Made by a program: the position numbers and the translations under genes. DNA of 64,000 bases from Peptostreptococcus sp. D1 (GTDB taxonomy: Bacteria; Bacillota; Clostridia; Peptostreptococcales; Peptostreptococcaceae): contig NZ_FONP01000007.1 of NCBI RefSeq assembly GCF_900112955.1, positions 45,435 to 109,434 of the forward strand. The letters are read 5' to 3'. This document shows, one piece after another, positions 37,082 through 45,135 of the stretch (position 1 is the first letter of the stretch; every line of letters starts with the position of its first letter). Under the pieces are notes generated by a model. It did not search any database, was not told the origin of the DNA, and was given only the letters and a program-made list of their open reading frames with translations.

Positions 37082-37990
37082 TTATCCAATTATTTTACCT
37101 TCGTTGATATTAAATGGTTTTTCCAGTATTATCCTTCCAATTTTTCCGTCTCTAAATTCATTTAATACTGTGGTTGCAATTCTTGTATAGTCAAGCTCCT
37201 TATTTCCCATTATAAAGCCTCTTTTTCTACCTATTGCTTCCATGGTTTCAAGTGGTGTTTCAGCGACTGAATCTAATTTATATCTTTCGCAAAGTTTTTC
37301 AGGTGCAATATTTTGTAATTTTTCAATCAGCCTTAATCCCAAAGTTTCAACATCAAGAATTTCATCTTTTATAGCTCTAGTAAAAGCAAGATTAAGAGCG
37401 ACCTCTTGATCCTCAAATTTTGGCCAAAGAATACCTGGAGTATCCAATAGCTCCATATTTCCTTTTATTTTAACCCATTGCTTTCCCTTTGTTACGCCAG
37501 GTCTGTCACCTGTTTGAGTACTTCTTCTTCCCGATAATTTATTTATTAGTGAAGATTTACCAACATTTGGAACACCTACTATCATCAATCTAATTCCTCT
37601 GGCTTTTCTTCCTTTTTCATTGAATTTTTCCATCATTTCTTTTGTTTGAGCTCCACACTCAGAAATAACCTTATTTATTCCTTGTCCGTTCATTGCATTT
37701 ATAGGAATCGCCTTAATTCCTTGCTTCTCATAATATCTAATCCATTCATCAAGATCTTTTCTCTCACACATATCAGATTTATTCAACAATACTACTCTAG
37801 GCTTATCTCCCACGATTTTATCTATTTCAGGATTTTTACTGCTGAATGGTATTCTCGCATCTAGTAGCTCAATTACTATATCGACTAGCTTCAAATTGTT
37901 TTGTACCAATTCTCTAGTCTTCTTCATATGCCCCGGATACCAGTTTATATTCAAATTGTCATCCTTTAAATATTCTTCATTATAACTCAT
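37082..37990 (-). CDS. rbgA: Ribosome biogenesis GTPase RbgA/YlqF
   Basis: 302 residues, circularly permuted GTPase needed for late 50S assembly. The G4 motif LLNKSDM comes first (about residue 69), then G1 GVPNVGKSSLIN (about 140) and G3 DTPGILWP (about 190). The N-terminus NWYPGHMKKTRE is typical. The C-terminal ANTAR-like helical region follows. Located right after rplS, the usual neighbour. Confidence 0.95.
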   Translation of the reverse strand: MSYNEEYLKDDNLNINWYPGHMKKTRELVQNNLKLVDIVIELLDARIPFSSKNPEIDKIVGDKPRVVLLNKSDMCERKDLDEWIRYYEKQGIKAIPINAMNGQGINKVISECGAQTKEMMEKFNEKGRKARGIRLMIVGVPNVGKSSLINKLSGRRSTQTGDRPGVTKGKQWVKIKGNMELLDTPGILWPKFEDQEVALNLAFTRAIKDEILDVETLGLRLIEKLQNIAPEKLCERYKLDSVAETPLETMEAIGRKRGFIMGNKELDYTRIATTVLNEFRDGKIGRIILEKPFNINEGKIIG

Positions 37991-38007
37991 ATTTTCACTT
38001 CCTCTCG

Positions 38008-38034
38008 AAAAAAAGGATGTCTATAAAGACACCC
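38008..38034 (-). terminator. Terminator between rplS and rbgA
   Basis: The arms GGATGTC (38015-38021) and GACACCC (38028-38034) surround a six-base loop. The minus strand then has seven T. It would give rplS a shorter, more abundant transcript than rbgA. Confidence 0.85.
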
Positions 38035-38053
38035 TAATTTACAAATATACTGA

Positions 38054-38407
38054 TTATCTTTTGTTTCTAGCTTCTTTAATCTTAGCAGCCTTACCAACTC
38101 TACCTCTTAGGTAGTTGATCTTAGCTCTTCTAACCTTACCGAATCTAGTAACTTCAATTTTTTCTACCTTTGGTGAGTGAACTGGGAAAGTTCTTTCTAC
38201 TCCAACACCGAAAGATATTTTTCTAACTGTGAAAGTTTCTCTAACTCCTCCACCTTGTCTTTTTAGTACAACACCTTCAAAAACCTGGATTCTTTCTCTC
38301 TTACCTTCGATAATCTTAACGTGTACCTTTACTGTGTCCCCTGGTCCAAAATTTGGAACATCGCTCTTAATGTGTTCTGCTTCAATAGCTTTAATTAATT
38401 CGTTCAT
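38054..38407 (-). CDS. rplS: 50S ribosomal protein L19
   Basis: 117 residues, the normal length. Contains the conserved [40 protein letters not shown] and [16 protein letters not shown] stretches and a basic C-terminus. Has its own promoter and a short structured leader. Confidence 0.97.
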   Translation of the reverse strand: MNELIKAIEAEHIKSDVPNFGPGDTVKVHVKIIEGKRERIQVFEGVVLKRQGGGVRETFTVRKISFGVGVERTFPVHSPKVEKIEVTRFGKVRRAKINYLRGRVGKAAKIKEARNKR

Positions 38408-38480
38408 TTTTTCCTCCTAATCATAGACGTACATAAATACTGACCATCGTAAAAGAGGTACGCCCGTACTCAATAACTAC
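38408..38480 (-). promoter_or_regulatory. rplS leader, candidate L19 autoregulatory element
   Basis: The 5' untranslated region of about 70 bases contains self-complementary pieces (GTACGGGCGTAC and a later GTACGT) before AGGAGG. Firmicutes rplS genes often have an L19-binding leader. Placement and size fit, but I cannot match the consensus by eye. Confidence 0.4.
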
Positions 38481-38483
38481 TAT

Positions 38484-38512
38484 ATTATATCTATAATACG
38501 TTCAAAAGTCAA
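38484..38512 (-). promoter_or_regulatory. Sigma-A-type promoter of rplS
   Basis: The minus strand shows TTGACT (complement of 38507-38512), a 17-base spacer and a perfect TATAAT (complement of 38484-38489). Confidence 0.85.
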
Positions 38513-38604
38513 TACTTTGATAAATAAAATTTTACTAATATGTAGTATTGTTAATTTTTATTGAAATTCTATATTTTTCACTTTTTTTTTCCCATCGTTT
38601 GGTG

Positions 38605-38610
38605 TATAAT
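38605..38610 (+). promoter_or_regulatory. -10 box of the tyrS promoter
   Basis: TATAAT in GTGTATAATAATG, 62 bases before the tyrS start. The -35 region is T-rich without a clear hexamer. The leader is too short to hold a T-box, unlike many Firmicutes tyrS genes. Confidence 0.55.
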
Positions 38611-38671
38611 AATGACTAAATCTTAATTAACAAATAGTTATTTTTTTAATTTTCAGAAAGAGGTGTAGAAA

Positions 38672-39898
38672 ATGGGAATTTACGAAGAATTAGTAGCTCG
38701 TGGATTAATTGCACAAGTTACAGACGAACCAGAAATCAAAGAACTAGTTAATACAGGTAAAGCCACTTTCTATATAGGTTTCGATCCAACTGCAGATTCA
38801 TTACACGTTGGACACTTCATGGCATTATGCCTTATGAAGAGACTTCAGATGGCTGGTAACACACCTGTAGTTCTTGTAGGTGGTGGAACTGGATATATAG
38901 GCGATCCATCTGGAAGAACTGATATGAGAAACATGATGACACCGGAAACAATTCAACATAACTGTGATTGCTTCAAGGTACAGATGGAAAAATTCATCGA
39001 GTTTGGTGAAGGAAAAGCTATAATGGTAAACAATGCTGATTGGCTTTTGGACTTGAATTATATTGAAATGCTTAGAGAAGTTGGTCCTCACTTTTCTGTA
39101 AATAACATGCTAAGAGCTGAATGTTATAAAAACAGAATGGAAAAAGGTCTTTCATTCTTGGAATTCAACTACATGATAATGCAATCATATGATTTTTATC
39201 ACTTATATAAAGCTTACGGATGTAATATGCAGTTTGGTGGAGACGATCAATGGTCAAATATGCTAGGTGGAACTGAGCTGATCAGAAGAAAATTAGGTAA
39301 AAATGCCTATGCAATGACTATTACTCTACTATTAAACTCTGAAGGTAAAAAAATGGGTAAAACTGCTAATGGTGCAGTTTGGCTAGACCCTAACAAAACA
39401 TCTCCTTTTGAATTCTACCAATACTGGAGAAATGTTGGAGATGCAGATGTTCTAAAATGTATTAGAATGCTTACTTTTATACCACTTGAGGAAGTTGATA
39501 AGATGGACAAGTGGGAAGGTGCTGAATTGAATAAAGCAAAACAGATACTTGCTTTCGAGCTTACAAAGCTAGTGCATGGAGAAGAAGAGGCAGTAAAGGC
39601 AGAAACGGCTTCAAAGGCACTTTTTGCTGGTGGTACAGACGATTCAAATATGCCTACAACAGAAATTGACTCATCAAAGCTAACTGATGGTGCTATTAAT
39701 ATTATGGATTTAATGATCGAATGTGACCTTGCTCCTTCAAAGAGCGAAATCAGAAGACTTATCCAGCAAGGTGGAGTTTATGTAAACGATGAAAGCGTGA
39801 CAGATATAGACTTCAATGTCACTAAAGAAATGCTTGCTGATAAAGTTATTATAAGAAAGGGTAAGAAAACTTACCACAAGGCTATAATTAAAGCATAG
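38672..39898 (+). CDS. tyrS: Tyrosine--tRNA ligase
   Basis: 408 residues. Class I synthetase with [16 protein letters not shown] (HIGH motif), [30 protein letters not shown] and the KMSKS loop as KKMGKT. The S4 RNA-binding domain is at the C-terminus ([19 protein letters not shown]). GAGGTG precedes the ATG. It stands on the plus strand between trmD and rplS, which are normally adjacent, so it was inserted or moved here. Confidence 0.97.
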   Translation: MGIYEELVARGLIAQVTDEPEIKELVNTGKATFYIGFDPTADSLHVGHFMALCLMKRLQMAGNTPVVLVGGGTGYIGDPSGRTDMRNMMTPETIQHNCDCFKVQMEKFIEFGEGKAIMVNNADWLLDLNYIEMLREVGPHFSVNNMLRAECYKNRMEKGLSFLEFNYMIMQSYDFYHLYKAYGCNMQFGGDDQWSNMLGGTELIRRKLGKNAYAMTITLLLNSEGKKMGKTANGAVWLDPNKTSPFEFYQYWRNVGDADVLKCIRMLTFIPLEEVDKMDKWEGAELNKAKQILAFELTKLVHGEEEAVKAETASKALFAGGTDDSNMPTTEIDSSKLTDGAINIMDLMIECDLAPSKSEIRRLIQQGGVYVNDESVTDIDFNVTKEMLADKVIIRKGKKTYHKAIIKA

Positions 39899-39899
39899 G

Positions 39900-39990
39900 T
39901 ATTTAGATAATTAAAAGCAAATGATTAGATAATTAAAGAATGGTGATTAGATAGTTAAATCATAATTGCTAGATAATGATTAGATAAATA
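39900..39990. repeat. AT-rich tandem repeat after tyrS
   Basis: Four or five variants of a unit like GATTAGATAATTAAA spaced about 20-28 bases. No gene lies between 39899 and 40202. Confidence 0.6.
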
Positions 39991-40035
39991 TAACATAGTG
40001 ATTAATTTCTAATTTTACATTCAAATCTCAATAAT

Positions 40036-40096
40036 AAAAGCTACAGAAAAAATCAAATGTGTGGTGACCACAACTTTTGACACCTTCTGTAGCTTT
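40036..40096. terminator. Bidirectional terminator between tyrS and trmD
   Basis: The arms AAAGCTACAGAA (40037-40048) and TTCTGTAGCTTT (40085-40096) enclose an inner hairpin TGTGGTGACCACA. T-rich sequence follows on the plus strand and an A/T-rich stretch on the other. Confidence 0.8.
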
Positions 40097-40202
40097 ATTT
40101 TTATCCTAATGAATTTTTTTGGTATAAATAGCCTGATAGAAGTATTTAACCTCGTACCTTTTTTGGTTATAACGCTAGTCATACAAAATTTTTCTGAATA
40201 TC

Positions 40203-40886
40203 CTATTTTTTTATTAAATCAGGTCTTCTTTCCATTGTGATTTTTTTGGATTCATCAAATCTCCATTCATCTATTTTTTTATGGTTGCCGGAAAGCAATA
40301 CCTCAGGAACCTCCAATCCATTAAAGCTCCTAGGTCTTGTGTACTGTGGATACTCAAGCAGGTCATTTTCAAAGCTTTCATCCTCATGACTTTCAGATCT
40401 ATTCAATACTCCTGGCACCAGCCTTGCAATAGAATCTATCATAACCAAAGCTGGTAACTCCCCACCTGTCAAAACATAGTCTCCAATAGATATCTCATCA
40501 GTCACAATAAGGTCGATAATTCTTTGATCAACACCTTCATAATGACCACACAAAAATATTATGTCGTTTTCTAAAGACAAGCTCTTTGCTATTTTTTGGT
40601 CGAAAACTCTCCCCTTTGGCGACAAATAAATAACTCTTGGATTTTCCAGTTCATACTTATCGACGATATACTCATATGTTGAAAATATCGGTTGTGGAGT
40701 CATGACCATGCCAGCACCTCCTCCGAACGGATAATCGTCAACCTTTTTATGTTTATTTTCCGAAAAATCCCTTATATTGTATAATTCAACCTCTAATATA
40801 GAGCTTTCTACTGCTTTTTTCATCATACTTTCCCCGATATATGCCTTAAAAATATCAGGAAAAAGTGTCATAACATGTATTCTCAT
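40203..40886 (-). CDS. trmD: tRNA (guanine-N1)-methyltransferase TrmD
   Basis: 227 residues, SPOUT methyltransferase modifying G37 next to the anticodon. The knot motifs are PFGGGAGMVMTPQPIF, LSPKGRVF, LCGHYEGVDQRI and ISIGDYVLTGGELPALV. The start overlaps the rimM stop by one base. Last gene of the ylxM-ffh-rpsP-khpA-rimM-trmD operon. Confidence 0.97.
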   Translation of the reverse strand: MRIHVMTLFPDIFKAYIGESMMKKAVESSILEVELYNIRDFSENKHKKVDDYPFGGGAGMVMTPQPIFSTYEYIVDKYELENPRVIYLSPKGRVFDQKIAKSLSLENDIIFLCGHYEGVDQRIIDLIVTDEISIGDYVLTGGELPALVMIDSIARLVPGVLNRSESHEDESFENDLLEYPQYTRPRSFNGLEVPEVLLSGNHKKIDEWRFDESKKITMERRPDLIKK

Positions 40887-41404
40887 TAGTCTAACAGCCC
40901 CGGTATTGGATCAACCACTATTTTATTTTCTTTAGTATTTATCTCTGGAACGATTTCATATGTAGCAGGAATTAGATATTCTTTTCCTGATTCATTTTTT
41001 ACCACATACACATCATTTGCTGTATACTGTAGAACGTCAACCAGCTCTCCAATCACTTCTCCATCAACTGTCACAACGCTCATCCCTAGCATATCGACAA
41101 TTAACATCTCATCATCTTCTAAAGCATAGACATCATCTCTTGATACATATATGAATTTGTTAATAAATCGTTGTACAGATTCAATGGTATCAAAGCTTAC
41201 TATTTTTAACACCACCATATTAGTTGAAAGAATACTCACTCTTTCTACATTGAACAATTCATCTCTGTTATTTCCGACATAAAAAGACTTTAAATCCAAA
41301 AATCTCTCAATATTATCAGTGTGAGAGTAAACCTTTAATTCTCCCTTTAAACCTCTAGTAGTTACAAATTTTCCTACTTTGAAGTAATTTACTTTTTCAG
41401 CCAT
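40886..41404 (-). CDS. rimM: Ribosome maturation factor RimM
   Basis: 172 residues. N-terminal RimM domain (VGKFVTTRGLKGELKV) and C-terminal PRC barrel (DEMLIVDMLGMSVVTVDGEVIGEL, then PATYEIVPEIN). Assists 30S head assembly. Overlaps trmD by one base; follows khpA after a hairpin. Confidence 0.95.
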   Translation of the reverse strand: MAEKVNYFKVGKFVTTRGLKGELKVYSHTDNIERFLDLKSFYVGNNRDELFNVERVSILSTNMVVLKIVSFDTIESVQRFINKFIYVSRDDVYALEDDEMLIVDMLGMSVVTVDGEVIGELVDVLQYTANDVYVVKNESGKEYLIPATYEIVPEINTKENKIVVDPIPGLLD

Positions 41405-41428
41405 ATCCTACCTCTTAAACTTAATAAA

Positions 41429-41450
41429 AGACTAGGCAAAGCCTAGTCTT
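41429..41450 (-). terminator. Hairpin spanning the khpA stop codon
   Basis: The arms AAGACTAGGC and GCCTAGTCTT are perfect over ten bases with a two-base unpaired core. The khpA TAG (41443-41445) is inside the stem, and the minus strand continues TTTTATT. It looks like an intrinsic terminator or attenuator within the operon that a terminating ribosome would mask. Confidence 0.75.
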
Positions 41451-41676
41451 CAACTATTTCCAAAGTTACATTAACTTTTTTCTTGTTGGAAACTGATTTT
41501 AATACTGTTCTAATAGATTTTGCTATTCTACCTTTCTTTCCAATAATCTTTCCCATTTCTGAGTCGTCAACCTTTAGTTTAAGTAGAATATCCTTACCAT
41601 CTACTATTTCCTCAACAAATACTTTATCAGGATTGTCAACAAGAGCTTTAGCTATACCTTCCACTAGCTCTTTCAT
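41443..41676 (-). CDS. khpA: KH-domain RNA-binding protein KhpA
   Basis: 77 residues, a single KH domain with the GxxG loop in IIGKKGRIAKSIRTVLKS. Partners with KhpB in small-RNA and division control in Gram-positives. Located between rpsP and rimM as usual; its stop codon is embedded in a hairpin. Confidence 0.93.
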   Translation of the reverse strand: MKELVEGIAKALVDNPDKVFVEEIVDGKDILLKLKVDDSEMGKIIGKKGRIAKSIRTVLKSVSNKKKVNVTLEIVED

Positions 41677-41696
41677 AGAATCATCTCCTAAAAGGA

Positions 41697-41969
41697 CTAT
41701 TTAGATGCTTTTGTAGCGTCGAATTTTTCAGTTATTCCATTTGAAACAAATAATTTCTTAACTACTTCTGTAGGCTGAGCACCTGTTAATAACCACTTGA
41801 TTGCCTTTTCTTCGTCAATCTTAACCTGCTTTGGCTCTGTCAACGGATTGTAGTATCCTATTTCCTCAATAAATCTACCATTTCTTGGTGATCTTGCATC
41901 TGCTACTATCACTCTATAAAAAGGTTTCTTATGAGTTCCCATTCTTCTTAATCTTATTTTTACTGCCAT
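41697..41969 (-). CDS. rpsP: 30S ribosomal protein S16
   Basis: 90 residues. The N-terminal [24 protein letters not shown] and [14 protein letters not shown] are diagnostic. Twenty bases before khpA; follows ffh. Confidence 0.97.
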   Translation of the reverse strand: MAVKIRLRRMGTHKKPFYRVIVADARSPRNGRFIEEIGYYNPLTEPKQVKIDEEKAIKWLLTGAQPTEVVKKLFVSNGITEKFDATKASK

Positions 41970-42038
41970 TTTAAAATACCTCCAATATTTTCCTTTTATT
42001 ATTTTATAATTATTTATTATATATTCCTTATCAAAGCT

Positions 42039-43397
42039 TTAGAACGGTAAATTAGGTAGCTTTGGGAATCCTCCCTTTCTCATTTTACCCATCATACCAC
42101 CTGATTGGAACATTTTCATCATTTTTTTCATCTCATTAAACTGTTTAATGAGTCTATTAACATCCTGTACATTTGTACCACTACCTCTAGCTATTCTCTT
42201 CTTTCTCGAAGCATTCAGTATCTGAGGATTTCTTCTTTCTTCTATTGTCATCGATTGAATTATCGCTTTTGTCCTGTTGACCTCTTTGCCATTTGTGTCG
42301 ATATTGCCCATTTGAGATTTCATTGCTCCCATACCAGGAACTAGCTCCAGTAATTTATCTAATGGACCAAGATTTTGAATTTGCTCAAGCTGAGTAAGAA
42401 AATCTTCGAAATCCATCTCATTTTTTCTCATCTTTAGCTCTAATTCCTTTGCTTTTTCCATATCCATAGCATCCTGTGCTTTTTCTATCAGGCTAAGCAT
42501 ATCGCCCATTCCCAAAATTCTGGATGCCATTCTATCTGGATAAAAAGGCTCAAGATTATCTAGCTTTTCTCCCATACCTACAAACTTTATAGGCTTGTTC
42601 GTAACTGCTCTAATAGATAATGCAGCACCACCTCTTGTATCACCATCAAGCTTCGTAAGGACTACTCCATCAATTCCAAGTGCTTCATTAAAGCTTTCAG
42701 ATACATTTACAGCATCTTGTCCTGTCATGGAGTCTACAACCAATAGGATTTCCTGAGGTTTTACGTATGATTGAATATCCTTTAATTCCTGCATAAGAAT
42801 CTCATCTACGTGCAATCTACCCGCAGTATCGATTATCACGACATCATGCTTGTTTGATTTCGCAAATTCTATTGATGCCTTCGCTATATTAACCGGAGAT
42901 TGTTTATCCCCCATTTCAAAAACTGGTATTTCCAGTTTTTCACCGACAACCTTTAGCTGTGTAATTGCAGCCGGTCTATAGATATCACAGGCAACCAGCA
43001 GCGGTGATTTCCCTTGCTTTTTTAGGTATCCACCCAGCTTTCCAGAGGTTGTAGTTTTACCTGCCCCCTGTAAACCTACCATCATTATGATAGTCGGCGG
43101 TTGCTGAGAAAATGTAATTTTACTTTGTACATCTCCCATAAGCTTTGTCAATTCGTCATTGACGATTTTTATTACCATCTGGGCTGGAGTAAGACTCTTC
43201 ATGACATCTTCGCCAACACATCTCTCCTGAACTGTCTTTACAAAATCTTTTACAACCTTGTAGTTAACGTCCGCTTCAAGTAATGCCATCTTGACTTCTC
43301 TCATCACTGTTTTTACATCTGATTCAGTCAATTTTCCTTTTGATCTTAATTTACTAAAAGCATTTTGTAATTTGTCAGATAAACCTTCAAATATCAT
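42039..43397 (-). CDS. ffh: Signal recognition particle protein Ffh
   Basis: 452 residues. N domain (1-90), G domain with VGLQGAGKTTTSGKLG (107-122), DTAGRLHVD and VLTKLDGDTRGG, and a methionine-rich M domain (about 320-440) that binds 4.5S/scRNA and signal peptides. Its receptor FtsY is encoded 0.6 kb upstream. The start lies one base after the ylxM stop. The SRP RNA gene is not in this window. Confidence 0.97.
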   Translation of the reverse strand: MIFEGLSDKLQNAFSKLRSKGKLTESDVKTVMREVKMALLEADVNYKVVKDFVKTVQERCVGEDVMKSLTPAQMVIKIVNDELTKLMGDVQSKITFSQQPPTIIMMVGLQGAGKTTTSGKLGGYLKKQGKSPLLVACDIYRPAAITQLKVVGEKLEIPVFEMGDKQSPVNIAKASIEFAKSNKHDVVIIDTAGRLHVDEILMQELKDIQSYVKPQEILLVVDSMTGQDAVNVSESFNEALGIDGVVLTKLDGDTRGGAALSIRAVTNKPIKFVGMGEKLDNLEPFYPDRMASRILGMGDMLSLIEKAQDAMDMEKAKELELKMRKNEMDFEDFLTQLEQIQNLGPLDKLLELVPGMGAMKSQMGNIDTNGKEVNRTKAIIQSMTIEERRNPQILNASRKKRIARGSGTNVQDVNRLIKQFNEMKKMMKMFQSGGMMGKMRKGGFPKLPNLPF

Positions 43398-43398
43398 A

Positions 43399-43770
43399 TT
43401 ATATCAGCTCCTTAATTTCATCTAAAATAATTTTAAGCTGAGTTACTCGTTCAGCATCAATTTCAAGAGTCATATTTTCTTTATTTTCTTTATCAAAGCC
43501 AAGACACTTTTCTATACTGTTTACAAAAATCTCTATTTGTTTCATTTTATCTATCATTCCAAGCTTACTCTCATAATCCTTGAGTGCGGTTTCAGATCTC
43601 TTCAAGCTATCGTATACACTCTGTCTGGAAATTTTTAAAATCTGACTAATTTCACCTAATGAATAATCTTCATCATAATACATCGAAATGATATCTCTCT
43701 GTTTATCAGTCAATAGGGAAGCATATTGAGAATATAAGCCTTCAATCTCCAACATTTTTTCTATATCCAT
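43399..43770 (-). CDS. ylxM: YlxM, SRP-associated helix-turn-helix protein (UPF0122)
   Basis: 123 residues with a sigma-70 region 4-like HTH: LLTDKQRDIISMYYDEDYSLGEIS and ILKISRQSVYDSLKRSETALKDYE. The YlxM-ffh pair is universal in Firmicutes, and YlxM modulates SRP GTPase activity. First gene of the operon. Confidence 0.93.
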   Translation of the reverse strand: MDIEKMLEIEGLYSQYASLLTDKQRDIISMYYDEDYSLGEISQILKISRQSVYDSLKRSETALKDYESKLGMIDKMKQIEIFVNSIEKCLGFDKENKENMTLEIDAERVTQLKIILDEIKELI

Positions 43771-43811
43771 AGAGCCTCCGTTCTGTAAAGGTCTTAAACC
43801 TTACAGATAAT

Positions 43812-43840
43812 ATAATACTCTAAATATGAGTATATGTCAA
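43812..43840 (-). promoter_or_regulatory. Sigma-A-type promoter of the ylxM-ffh-trmD operon
   Basis: The minus strand has TTGACA (complement of 43835-43840), a 17-base spacer and TATTAT (complement of 43812-43817). A small hairpin (CTGTAA-GGT / ACC-TTTACAG) follows in the short leader just before the ylxM ribosome-binding site. Confidence 0.85.
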
Positions 43841-43986
43841 CAAATTTTTAGATTTATACTATTAGAAACCATTAATTTTATAATTATGTTGACATTTATT
43901 CTTATTCCACTTGTCGTAGTTTTTTTGACACAGCTTTTACTAAAATAGTTTAAAATAGTTTTTATTTATTACAATATTATTTATCT

Positions 43987-44973
43987 TTAGTCATCTCCAA
44001 AAAGAGCATCAGTAAATGATTTTGCATTGAATTTCTGTAAATCCTCAACGCTTTCTCCCACACCGATCAGCTTTACAGGTACATCTACTTCAGATTTTAC
44101 TGCAAGTACAACTCCACCCTTTGCAGTACCATCTAATTTAGTAAGAACTATTCCTGTTATTTTAGCAACCTCTTTAAAGGTTTTTGCCTGACTAACTGCA
44201 TTTTGCCCTGTCGTAGCATCTACTACAAGCAATACCTCCCTCCTTGCTTCTGGAAATTCTCTTTCTACTATCTTAAATATTTTTCCCAATTCATTCATAA
44301 GATTTGTCTTGTTGTGAAGTCTACCAGCAGTATCGCAAATAAGTATATCTGCTCCTCTCGCCTGTGTTGCCTTTATTGCATCAAACACAACTGCACCAGG
44401 ATCAGCCCCTTCATGATGCTTTACAATATCAACTCCAACTCTTTTTGCCCATATCTCTAGCTGCTCGGAAGCTGCTGCTCTAAATGTATCAGCAGCTGCC
44501 AATACAACCTTTTTTCCTTGTGATTTGTACTTCTGAGCTAGTTTTCCTATTGTAGTAGTTTTCCCAACGCCATTTACACCAACCATCACTATAATAGCAG
44601 GCGATGGCTCAACAACAATTTCATTTTCACCTTCTGAAAGAATTGTTTCGATTATTTCCTTTAATAGATCTCTTACTTGTGATGGCTCCTTAACCCCTCT
44701 CTCTTTAATTATGTCTCTAAGGTCGTCAATTATCTGCATTGTGGTGTTAAGACCAACATCAGCAGCTATCAATACTTCCTCAAGCTCCTCCAATAACTCT
44801 TCATCTATTTTAGTGTACGATTTTAATATTGAATCAATTTTTCCAGTAATATTGTCTTTAGTTTTCGATAAACCTTTGAATAGTCTTGCAAAAATACCTT
44901 CATTTTTTTTGGTAGGTTTTTCTCTTCCTTCATTTTCGATTATATTGTCTTTTTCTTCATTTGAATTAAACAT
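43987..44973 (-). CDS. ftsY: Signal recognition particle receptor FtsY
   Basis: 328 residues. Short acidic N-terminal part, then N domain and G domain with VGVNGVGKTTTIGKLAQ, DTAGRLHNKTNLM and VLTKLDGTAKGG. Docks Ffh-ribosome complexes at the membrane. ATG 44973 has GGGAG five bases upstream; the longer frame to 45003 begins before that site. Downstream of smc, as in most Firmicutes. Confidence 0.96.
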   Translation of the reverse strand: MFNSNEEKDNIIENEGREKPTKKNEGIFARLFKGLSKTKDNITGKIDSILKSYTKIDEELLEELEEVLIAADVGLNTTMQIIDDLRDIIKERGVKEPSQVRDLLKEIIETILSEGENEIVVEPSPAIIVMVGVNGVGKTTTIGKLAQKYKSQGKKVVLAAADTFRAAASEQLEIWAKRVGVDIVKHHEGADPGAVVFDAIKATQARGADILICDTAGRLHNKTNLMNELGKIFKIVEREFPEARREVLLVVDATTGQNAVSQAKTFKEVAKITGIVLTKLDGTAKGGVVLAVKSEVDVPVKLIGVGESVEDLQKFNAKSFTDALFGDD

Positions 44974-45135
44974 AATTTCTCCCTTCCGAAAATACAATTC
45001 CAATTAAGCACAAGTGTTATTTTATCAGTGTAGCTAAAATCTCAATGGTTATTTTCTCTTATTTATAATCTCGTGAATATCTCTTTGCTATTCGTTCAAC
45101 CATAACCAAAATCTCTATAGCTACTTTCTCTAATT

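Noticed and set aside
38611..38671. A T-box leader before tyrS
   Set aside because: The space from the -10 box to the start codon is about 60 bases, too short for a T-box, and the GGTGGTACCGCG core is absent.
42039..45003. A search for the SRP RNA gene near ffh and ftsY, and for tRNA genes in the window
   Set aside because: No sequence with the conserved SRP RNA core or a tRNA T-arm and acceptor stem was recognised.
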